Assembly: GCA_031276835.1 (NCBI GenBank)
Contig: JAISMI010000069.1
Coordinates: 1-7,104, forward strand
Length of the DNA: 7,104 nt
DNA from: Holosporaceae bacterium
GTDB taxonomy: Bacteria; Pseudomonadota; Alphaproteobacteria; UBA3830
Direction: 5' to 3'
Shown piece after piece: positions 1 to 6,085 of the stretch (its first letter is position 1; every line of letters starts with the position of its first letter). The position numbers were made by a program, and so were the translations under genes. The notes below the pieces were generated by a model. It was not told the origin of the DNA. It saw only the letters and a list, made by a program, of their open reading frames with translations, and did not search any database.

Positions 1-66
1 GCGGCGCACCAATCTCAATCATTAAACAATATATCGAATCCCAAAACTCGCCACTTTGAGCGTAAA

Positions 67-108
67 GCGCCTTATATCCCCGCCATAAATGACGGGGTTT
101 TACGGCGC
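67..108. repeat. Long imperfect inverted repeat (hairpin), function unknown
   Basis: The arms 67-82 and 93-108 pair at 13 of 16 positions, with mismatches at 72/103, 75/100 and 77/98, around a 10-base loop. Both ends of the stem are GC-rich (GCGCC/GGCGC and CCCCG/CGGGG). It lies 11 bases beyond the stop of the minus-strand gene, so it could help end that transcript, but the stem is followed by only three U residues on that strand (UUUACG) and no T-run directly on the other, so it is not a textbook intrinsic terminator. From memory, its shape (TTATATCCCC…GGGGTTTTACGGCGC) resembles right-end hairpins of IS200/IS605-type elements; that link is inference. The structure is certain, the role is not. 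Confidence 0.6.
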
Positions 109-119
109 AATTGATAAAA

Positions 120-1973
120 TTAAGTTTTTATTTTTTGATTTAAGCTTTGGAACACGGCGGATATTAATTCGCGGGTTGTCATGTTGTTAATTTCTTCTAT
201 GGTCCAAATATGTTCATAGCTATCGTGGGCGACGCATGAAAATTTAGTGCGCAGCACGTTGGCGATTGCGGTTTTTTCCAAAGATTCGCTAATGCTAATA
301 AAATCGTCGAGCTTCATGGCCTCGGATCTGCAGCCGTAAACCATCTGCACGTCCTTATCCTTTCGCAGACCAAACGTGTTGCAAACGTCTTTCACGACGT
401 CGTCAAAATTCATTTCATTTTTAGGGGCGATGGTATAGACGCTGGACGTTGCGTCATTATTTTTCATCAAAGAAATAATGGTCTTCAGGAGCGGAGTAAG
501 CAAATCTCTACGATAGTAAACGGCCGCCAGTTCAGAATCCGAAAAATCAGCGTTTACATAGCCATTTAAAAAAATTGACGAAACTATTTTTCCGCCGATT
601 CCCGTTTGGTATGTCATTTCCTCCGGTATGCGGATTATTTTGAATTTTGTGTAGTTTTTTCTATTTTGGGAGTCGGCAAACTGGGCGTAAAGCTCTCCCA
701 ATCTTTGGGTCGCTCCAACCCAGTTATTGGCGTTCAAGGCGCCGGAGCTTGACATGAGAAACACGCATGGAATCTTGCTGGATTGCGCAAAATCCACCAA
801 TCGTTTAGTATCCAGCACATTTTTGGCCACGGCTTCTTTGAGGTTTTCCTCTCCGGAATGAAAAGATTTGACGGGTATGTTGTAGAAGAGCACGTCCGGC
901 GTGGATCCTTGCAGACCCAATAAATTTATATCGAAGATTTTTATTTTATAATTCCTGTTGGGACATTTTTGGGATAATTCTTGTTCGGCCTCCACCATTA
1001 ATCTTTCGGATTCGCATAGGACCGTAAGATCCATGGAGCTCACAAGAGACGTCACGCAGATTAAGTCTAAAATACTTCCCCGACCATCGTAGCAAATCCA
1101 CGCCCGTTTATTTTTAAACGCCGCCGACAGGGCCGTTTTATCGGATGGAAAAATCGCAATGGTTTCAAAATCGCTGGGGGAAATTGGAGAAATACTAAGC
1201 GCGGTGGATGATACGTTCTGCCGATTAAAAACATTTGGAGTCGCTTTAAACAACGACACCGAATACTCGGCGGATAATTCTCTCAGTTTCGCAAGATTAT
1301 CCGGATTTATTTTCTTAGCGACGTACATAAATCTTCTGGGAGAGGGATGAAATGGCATGTAATTGATTTTTTTCATCCATTTTTTTATGTCCTCCACCGA
1401 TCTAAGGGAACTGTATTTGCTGTTTTTTGAACCGGATAAAATTATCAGTTCCAATATCTTATAGTCGACGTTAAATTCCTTTAGACGCTCCGCCTCCTGT
1501 TCGTTTTCGCAAATCATATAGACCGGAGCCAAATCGGAAAACAAATTACAACCGCGCAGGTACTCGAAAATAACGAACTCAAAAAAAACGATTGCCAACA
1601 AACTGACTATGGCAACTCCAATGGCATTATTTATAAATAAAACCGGAGCAATACAAGCCGTAACGCCAACTGCGACTTTAAATGGCATTTCGTTGTCTAT
1701 CTTGTCGATAAACCAACAGAAAATCGCTCCATACGCGCATAATAAAGAAAAAATCTCTTTCAAAAATATATAAATTTTAAACTCTGGATAAATCAAAAGC
1801 GACGAAAATCCATACGCCCCCGCCAGAACTAAAATATTTCTCATATGAGCTGCGTACTCCTCGGGAATAGCATCCCATTTTTCTCTAAATTTCCGGCAAT
1901 ATTCTCGGGAAATTTCTCTGATTTTTTTTAGAGAAACGCTTTCAATTATTTTTTTCAGTAAAAAATCTAACAT
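120..1973 (-). CDS. Degenerate FlaA1/CapD/WbpM-like membrane nucleotide-sugar dehydratase/epimerase homologue
   Basis: A 617-residue protein with the full layout of the long FlaA1/CapD/WbpM/PglF family. About four hydrophobic segments lie at residues 45-62, 66-90, 98-115 and 117-138, followed by a first Rossmann-like (CoA-binding-type) domain at about 150-250 and a C-terminal extended-SDR domain at about 288-560. Family landmarks are still readable: EEN…EAV..NVL.TK (375-390), NxxxVGAT.RLGELYAQ (416-431), and a region like the family's GLRPGEK near 547-557. Active members convert UDP-GlcNAc-type sugars to 4-keto-6-deoxy forms for surface glycans. Here the glycine loop reads DGRGSIL (296-302) where the family has GAGGSIG, and the catalytic stretch reads SSSGA…VGATQ (408-423) where the family has STDKA…MGATK. 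The frame is intact for the whole family length, which argues against simple decay. The ATG at 1973 lacks a clear Shine-Dalgarno. Family membership is fairly sure; enzymatic activity is doubtful. Confidence 0.8.
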   Translation of the reverse strand: MLDFLLKKIIESVSLKKIREISREYCRKFREKWDAIPEEYAAHMRNILVLAGAYGFSSLLIYPEFKIYIFLKEIFSLLCAYGAIFCWFIDKIDNEMPFKVAVGVTACIAPVLFINNAIGVAIVSLLAIVFFEFVIFEYLRGCNLFSDLAPVYMICENEQEAERLKEFNVDYKILELIILSGSKNSKYSSLRSVEDIKKWMKKINYMPFHPSPRRFMYVAKKINPDNLAKLRELSAEYSVSLFKATPNVFNRQNVSSTALSISPISPSDFETIAIFPSDKTALSAAFKNKRAWICYDGRGSILDLICVTSLVSSMDLTVLCESERLMVEAEQELSQKCPNRNYKIKIFDINLLGLQGSTPDVLFYNIPVKSFHSGEENLKEAVAKNVLDTKRLVDFAQSSKIPCVFLMSSSGALNANNWVGATQRLGELYAQFADSQNRKNYTKFKIIRIPEEMTYQTGIGGKIVSSIFLNGYVNADFSDSELAAVYYRRDLLTPLLKTIISLMKNNDATSSVYTIAPKNEMNFDDVVKDVCNTFGLRKDKDVQMVYGCRSEAMKLDDFISISESLEKTAIANVLRTKFSCVAHDSYEHIWTIEEINNMTTRELISAVFQSLNQKIKT

Positions 1974-2061
1974 GCTCTTGCTATTTTTTAACGCAAGTAA
2001 GAGTATAGATTAATTTTTGCAAAAGACATATAACTTTTATTCGTTGGAGTTTATTTTCATC
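1974..2061. promoter_or_regulatory. Divergent intergenic region with candidate promoters for both flanking genes
   Basis: These AT-rich 88 bases separate two head-to-head genes, so both promoters should lie here. On the minus strand TATACT (plus-strand 2002-2007) is a good -10 match about 28 bases before the ATG, but I see no good -35. On the plus strand TATAAC (2029-2034) is a good -10 match, with a weak TAGATT (2006-2011) 17 bases upstream; it would start transcription about 20 bases before the gpsA ATG. The location is logical; the individual hexamers are guesses. Confidence 0.35.
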
Positions 2062-3021
2062 ATGTTTTCCTTTAATAAAATCGGAATTATAGGAGCCGGC
2101 AGCTATGGAACGGCCATCGCCCAGTGTTTCAGCAAAAAAGCAGAGGAAGTTTTGCTGGTGAGCGACGTAAAAGTAATCGCCGCCAATATCAACAAATTGC
2201 ATATGAATTTGAAGGCCCTTTGCGGAGCGTCTTTAAGCGTAAATGTCGCCTGCACAAACAATTTTTCCGAAGTTAACGATAGCGACATAATTTTTATAGC
2301 CGTACCAATGGCGGCCGTATCGCTGGTTTGCAGACAAATAAAAGAGAGCCGAATTAAAACGCCGATAGTCTTATGCTCCAAGGGATTCGACATTGAAAAC
2401 GCGCGTTTACAGAGCGATCTGTTTGAAGAAATATTAGACAACGACTACGCCGTCCTTTCCGGTCCCTCCTTTGCCAGTGAAATTGCTCAGGGACTTCCGG
2501 CAGAAGTGAATATCGCAAGCAAAAATAACGAGTTATCCAATAGGGTCGCCTTATCTTTATCATCCGAAATGTTTAAAATGGAAGTCATAGACGATTATAT
2601 AGGATTGCAGGTGGCCGGAGCGTTAAAAAACGTCCTGGCCATAGGGTGCGGGATTCTTTCCGGATTGAAACTAGGCAACAGCGCCATCGCAAAATTAATC
2701 GTAAACGGATTGCATGAAATGGCCCAACTGGCCGTCTCATTGGGAGGGAAAAAAGAAACATTTTCTAAACTCGGCGGCATTGGAGACACAGTTTTAACCT
2801 GCACCAGTAGACAGTCGCGCAATATTTTATTCGGCGAACATTTGGCCGGCGGCGGCAGCATAGATAATTGGAACGGCCCTCTGGCGGAGGGAGTATTTGC
2901 GGCAAAAATAATTCCCATATTCGAGCAAAAATACGACATTAGTCTGAAAATATTATCGGAAATTCATCGAGTCGTTTATCAGAAAAAATGCATATTCGAG
3001 ATGATTTCGGAAATTATCTAG
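2062..3021 (+). CDS. gpsA: Glycerol-3-phosphate dehydrogenase [NAD(P)+]
   Basis: This soluble enzyme reduces dihydroxyacetone phosphate to sn-glycerol 3-phosphate, the backbone of phospholipids. The 319-residue product has the N-terminal dinucleotide loop GAGSYGTA (11-18), SKGF with Lys107, GPSFASE (134-140), the GALKN motif with the catalytic-type Lys189, and CTSRQSRN (247-254), which carries the Arg-Asn pair that contacts substrate phosphate in this family. Length is normal for bacterial GpsA, though the C-terminus is rather short. I chose ATG 2062 because it puts the glycine loop at the usual distance from the start; the frame also opens at a TTG at 2017, which would add 15 residues unlike the family. 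A GGAG at 2046-2049 lies 12 bases before the ATG, longer than ideal. It is followed after 24 bases by the glycosyltransferase gene, probably on the same transcript. Confidence 0.95.
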   Translation: MFSFNKIGIIGAGSYGTAIAQCFSKKAEEVLLVSDVKVIAANINKLHMNLKALCGASLSVNVACTNNFSEVNDSDIIFIAVPMAAVSLVCRQIKESRIKTPIVLCSKGFDIENARLQSDLFEEILDNDYAVLSGPSFASEIAQGLPAEVNIASKNNELSNRVALSLSSEMFKMEVIDDYIGLQVAGALKNVLAIGCGILSGLKLGNSAIAKLIVNGLHEMAQLAVSLGGKKETFSKLGGIGDTVLTCTSRQSRNILFGEHLAGGGSIDNWNGPLAEGVFAAKIIPIFEQKYDISLKILSEIHRVVYQKKCIFEMISEII

Positions 3022-3045
3022 CGGACTGTTAATAATTTATTAACC

Positions 3046-3975
3046 ATGATGTGTTTCTCTATTCTCATGAGAAATATAGCCGTACTTATTCCATGTTATA
3101 ATGAGGCCAACACCATGGCAGACGTTGTCGCTTCGTTTAAGAAACATCTGCCGAACGCCGTTGTATACGTCTACGACAACTGTTCCGAAGACGATACGGC
3201 GGAAATTGCCAGAAACGCCGGCGCCATAGTCGTGACCGCTAAAACCAGAGGAAAGGGAAACGTCGTTCGCAGAATGTTTTCCGATGTAGACGCCGACATA
3301 TATATAATGGTGGACGGAGACTCCACCTACACGGCAAAAGACGCTCCGCGAATGATAAACGCCCTGATTAAAGAAAAAGCGGATATGGTGGTGGCCGTTC
3401 GCCGAGAAAGATCCGACTCCGCCTACAGAAACGGCCACAGACTCGGAAATAGAATATTTAATCGCCTGTTGAAAATCTTGTTTCACAGTACGTTCAGCGA
3501 TATTTTTTCCGGATATCGCGCCTTTTCCCGAAGATTTGTGAAGACGTTTCCTATCATGGCTAACGGATTCGATATAGAGGCGGAATTATCGATTCATGCC
3601 CTGACGTTGGCGATTCCATGCGCAGAAATTGATTCGGACTACTGGGAAAGACCGGCGAATTCTTATAGCAAATTAAGCACGTTTAAAGACGGATTTAAAA
3701 TTTTCGTCAGTATAATGAAATTATTAAAGGACGTAAGACCTTTATTTTTTTTTGGAATGATTTTTATTGCATTATTTTTGCTGTCGATTGGAATATCCTA
3801 TCCCCTCGTCATGACATTCATGGAAACCGGACTGGTGCCAAGATTGCCGACGGCCGTTTTATCAACCGGAGTAATGATGATTTCCTTTTTAAGTCTCACA
3901 TGCGGGATTATCATGGACAGCATCAGTCAGGCTCGCATGGAAATAAAAAAATTGCATTACTTATTGTTTAATTAA
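3046..3975 (+). CDS. Family 2 glycosyltransferase with two C-terminal membrane segments
   Basis: A GT2 (GT-A fold) inverting glycosyltransferase of the dolichyl/polyprenyl-phosphate sugar synthase type. Seen in the 309 residues: the N-terminal strand IAVLIPCYNE (11-20), the nucleotide-contacting Asp44 in YDNCSEDDT, RGKGN (68-72), the metal-binding DGD (90-92), and SDIFSGYRAFSR (151-162), a stretch typical of the acceptor side in these enzymes. Hydrophobic segments at about 232-254 and 268-292 should anchor it in the inner membrane with the catalytic domain in the cytoplasm. It probably moves a sugar from a nucleotide donor to a lipid carrier; donor and acceptor cannot be read from sequence. 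Start: ATG 3046, with another ATG directly after it and a third at 3067 (MRNIAVLIPCYNE) that would give a more usual N-terminus. None has a recognisable Shine-Dalgarno. It lies 24 bases after gpsA on the same strand. Confidence 0.85.
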   Translation: MMCFSILMRNIAVLIPCYNEANTMADVVASFKKHLPNAVVYVYDNCSEDDTAEIARNAGAIVVTAKTRGKGNVVRRMFSDVDADIYIMVDGDSTYTAKDAPRMINALIKEKADMVVAVRRERSDSAYRNGHRLGNRIFNRLLKILFHSTFSDIFSGYRAFSRRFVKTFPIMANGFDIEAELSIHALTLAIPCAEIDSDYWERPANSYSKLSTFKDGFKIFVSIMKLLKDVRPLFFFGMIFIALFLLSIGISYPLVMTFMETGLVPRLPTAVLSTGVMMISFLSLTCGIIMDSISQARMEIKKLHYLLFN

Positions 3976-4000
3976 TTGTCTTGTCGTTCTGAGATCCTCA

Positions 4001-4023
4001 ATTGCCTTTGGAATATTTTTTTT
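4001..4023 (+). terminator. Weak terminator-like hairpin plus T8 tract after the glycosyltransferase gene
   Basis: ATTGCC-TTT-GGAAT (4001-4014) can fold into a short five-pair stem with one bulged G and is followed by A and eight T residues (4016-4023). A second tiny palindrome, TGAG-ATC-CTCA, precedes it at 3990-4000. The stem is weak, so termination would be partial at best. It overlaps the candidate rimP promoter. Confidence 0.25.
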
Positions 4024-4030
4024 GTATTTT
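4002..4030 (+). promoter_or_regulatory. Candidate sigma-70-type promoter for rimP-nusA-infB
   Basis: TTGCCT (4002-4007) and TATTTT (4025-4030) are separated by exactly 17 bases; each matches four of six consensus positions. A transcript would begin near 4037, about 22 bases before the proposed rimP TTG start and just ahead of the GGAG at 4046-4049. The spacing and position are good, the hexamers are only moderate, and read-through from gpsA and the glycosyltransferase gene remains possible. Confidence 0.4.
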
Positions 4031-4045
4031 AGGGATTATCGATTC

Positions 4046-4049
4046 GGAG
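4046..4049 (+). promoter_or_regulatory. Ribosome binding site that favours the TTG 4059 start of rimP
   Basis: GGAG lies nine bases before TTG 4059, in a purine-rich run (GGAGAAAGA). This is the best Shine-Dalgarno near the start of rimP; the alternative TTG at 4002 has only GAG (3991-3993) upstream. Confidence 0.5.
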
Positions 4050-4058
4050 AAAGATGTT

Positions 4059-4535
4059 TTGAAACTGGTGGACAAAATTATCGCAGCCATTGAACCGCCG
4101 TTAAATCATAATGGATACGACGTCGCGGACGTGAAAATCGTCGGCGGAAAACATATGATTCTCGGCGTAGATATTGAACGTTTAGACGAGGCTCCGGTTA
4201 CGGTGGACGACTGCGTCGCCGCCAATCATTTGATTTCTGCAATTTTAGATGTTGAAGATTTTATAAAAGGATCATATAATCTGGAGGTTAGTTCGCCCGG
4301 CGTAAATCGTCCTCTCAAAAAGATTAGCGATTTTGAGCGTTTTTGCGGTAAAGACGTGAAAGTGGAGCTGTTTTCCGCCATAAACGGTAAACGCACATTT
4401 TTCGGAAAGCTGACGAGGATAGAACAAAATTTGAACGACGCCGTTGTCTATTTGAAGGAAGGGTGCGATACTGTGGCCGCTGAATTCGGAGTGCCGTATA
4501 ATGGCATTAAAAGGGCGAGTGTAAAAAGATTTTGA
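4059..4535 (+). CDS. rimP: Ribosome maturation factor RimP
   Basis: RimP binds the free 30S subunit in the cytoplasm and promotes its late assembly. The 158-residue product shows the family's N-terminal alpha/beta domain (helix, then GYDVADVKI, then VDDC…ILDVED), the hallmark YNLEVSSPGVNRP (73-85), and a C-terminal Sm-like beta domain (about 90-158). I start it at TTG 4059: there is a GGAG nine bases upstream, the length matches the usual 150-160 residues, and the protein begins directly in the first helix, as E. coli RimP nearly does. The frame is open further upstream to TTG 4002 (177 residues), but the added stretch is Phe/Leu/Ile-rich, contains a T8 tract and overlaps a plausible promoter, so I read it as non-coding. 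No ATG start exists in this frame upstream. nusA begins 18 bases after the stop, as expected for this operon. The function is sure; the start is a choice. Confidence 0.9.
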   Translation: MKLVDKIIAAIEPPLNHNGYDVADVKIVGGKHMILGVDIERLDEAPVTVDDCVAANHLISAILDVEDFIKGSYNLEVSSPGVNRPLKKISDFERFCGKDVKVELFSAINGKRTFFGKLTRIEQNLNDAVVYLKEGCDTVAAEFGVPYNGIKRASVKRF

Positions 4536-4553
4536 GCGAAGGATAATTGGAAG

Positions 4554-6062
4554 ATGTCGACGGCTTTATGGACAAATTCTCGTTTTTATGGACCGGAATT
4601 GTTGCAGATTTCGGACGCTGTGGCCCGTGAAAAGGGATTGGAAAAAGAGAAAATTCTTGAGGCTATGGAAGGCGCAATTCAGAAGGCGGCTCGGTCTAAA
4701 TACGGATACGAGCACGATATTCGCGTGCAAATAGACAGAAAAAGCGGCGAGGTGTCCATTTTGAAATGCATCACCGTTAAGGAAATGGTGGAAAACGACG
4801 TCACGGAAATCTCTCTGGAAGAGGCAAAAAAAATCGACGCCAACGCGCAGTTAGAACAGGTATTTACCACGCAATTGCCATTGATAAATTTTGGAAGAGT
4901 CGCCGCCCAAGTCGGCCGGCAAATCATTACCCAAAAAATCCGAGACGCCGAGCGGGAGAAACAGTACAATGAATTCAAAGGGCGGGTTGGAGAAATAATA
5001 AGCGGAATCGTAAAACGTGCCGAATTTAGCTCCGTAACTTTGGACGTCGGACGTACGGAAGCCATCATAAAGAGAGATCAGCTCATTCCGAAGGAGAATT
5101 TTAGAGTCGGCGAAAGAGTTCGCGCCTATATCGCCGACGTTTCGCAGGAGATCAAAGGTCCGCAGGTGTTTTTATCTAGAACTCATCCGCAATTTCTCGC
5201 AAAATTGTTTATGCAGGAAGTTCCGGAGATATACGACGGCGTGATCGAAATAAAATCCGTCGCAAGAGATCCTGGAAGTCGCGCCAAAATCGCCGTTTAC
5301 ACCTCCGACGGCAACATAGACCCAATTGGCGCCTGCGTGGGCGTTAGGGGAAGCCGCGTACAGGCAATAATTCGAGAATTGCAGGGAGAAAAAATCGACA
5401 TTGTGCTTTGGTCCGACGATCCGGCAACGTTTGCCGTTAACGCTCTTGCTCCGGCCGAAGTCTCAAAGGTCGTGATGGACGAGGAAAATAGAAAATTCGA
5501 AGTCCTGGCGCCGGACGCTCAATTAAGTCTAGCTATAGGAAGAAGAGGACAAAACGTCCGACTGGCGTCTAAGCTAATCGGATGGAACGTAACCGTTGTC
5601 TCCGAGTCCGAAGCTCTGGAAAAGAGAAACCTAGAATACCACGCCCAGTCGAAGGAATTCATGGAAGCCCTCGATTGCGACGAAGTCATCGCTCATTTGC
5701 TTGTGGCCGAAGGGTTTACCAATGTCGAGGAGTTGGGAAGCGTTTCCCAAGAAGAACTCGCCTCCATTAATGGGTTCGATGAAAATCTGGCGGAGGAACT
5801 TATATCTCGCGCCGTCAATTATTTGACTAAAAAAGACCAGGAAACATTGGAAAAACTAAAAGAAATGAACATTGATAACGGAATTATTGATCTTGAGGTT
5901 CTTTCCAATAGAGACATATTAATTCTGGCAGAAAGCGGAATTAAAAAGTTGGATGATCTCGCCGACTTAAGCGCAGAAGAATTGATGGATCTGTTGCCCA
6001 ATCTGAACGAAAATTCTGCCAACGATATTATCATGAAATCTAGGAAACATTGGTTTGAGTAG
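4554..6062 (+). CDS. nusA: Transcription termination/antitermination factor NusA
   Basis: NusA binds RNA polymerase and nascent RNA, lengthens pauses, and takes part in termination and in antitermination of ribosomal RNA operons. The 502 residues show all domains in order: an N-terminal polymerase-binding domain (about 12-135), an S1 domain (about 145-210, starting at GEIISGIVKRAEFSSVTLDVG), KH1 (about 235-300, with GVRGSR at 263-268), KH2 (about 310-350, with GRRGQN at 329-334), and two acidic-repeat, helix-hairpin-helix-type domains (about 370-425 and 440-500). The two C-terminal repeats match E. coli and alphaproteobacterial NusA and are absent from the shorter Gram-positive form. ATG 4554 has AAGGA (4539-4543) ten bases upstream. 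It sits between rimP and infB, the standard order, and is probably co-transcribed with them. Nothing important is missing. Confidence 0.97.
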   Translation: MSTALWTNSRFYGPELLQISDAVAREKGLEKEKILEAMEGAIQKAARSKYGYEHDIRVQIDRKSGEVSILKCITVKEMVENDVTEISLEEAKKIDANAQLEQVFTTQLPLINFGRVAAQVGRQIITQKIRDAEREKQYNEFKGRVGEIISGIVKRAEFSSVTLDVGRTEAIIKRDQLIPKENFRVGERVRAYIADVSQEIKGPQVFLSRTHPQFLAKLFMQEVPEIYDGVIEIKSVARDPGSRAKIAVYTSDGNIDPIGACVGVRGSRVQAIIRELQGEKIDIVLWSDDPATFAVNALAPAEVSKVVMDEENRKFEVLAPDAQLSLAIGRRGQNVRLASKLIGWNVTVVSESEALEKRNLEYHAQSKEFMEALDCDEVIAHLLVAEGFTNVEELGSVSQEELASINGFDENLAEELISRAVNYLTKKDQETLEKLKEMNIDNGIIDLEVLSNRDILILAESGIKKLDDLADLSAEELMDLLPNLNENSANDIIMKSRKHWFE

Positions 6063-6073
6063 CATGTAATGGC

Positions 6074-6078
6074 AGGAG
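6074..6078 (+). promoter_or_regulatory. Ribosome binding site of infB
   Basis: AGGAG lies seven bases before ATG 6086 and is the strongest Shine-Dalgarno in the window. It decides the infB start: the two nearer-upstream ATGs (6064 and 6069) are in other frames and meet stops at once or within about 15 codons. Confidence 0.75.
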
Positions 6079-6085
6079 AAAACAT

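Noticed and set aside
1..114. Open plus-strand frame from the window edge to a TGA at 112-114 (37 codons, ending …INDGVLRRN)
   Set aside because: It could be the tail of an upstream gene, but I recognise no family in it, its last third is the hairpin itself, and 37 codons open by chance is not rare. Sequence upstream of the window would decide.
1159..1350. 63-codon plus-strand open frame inside the minus-strand gene
   Set aside because: It lies opposite a strongly supported coding frame, has no ribosome binding site and resembles no known protein; it is a shadow frame.
2695..2712. GpsA has Asn215 (LIVNGL) where E. coli has Arg (LITRGL)
   Set aside because: As I recall the eukaryotic enzyme, that exact position is not Arg there either, and the catalytic lysine and phosphate-binding Arg-Asn pair are intact, so it is not evidence of lost function.
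3040..3486. 148-codon minus-strand open frame opposite the glycosyltransferase gene
   Set aside because: The plus frame holds clear GT2 motifs across the same bases; the minus frame's Gly/Val/His-rich translation is typical of an antisense shadow.
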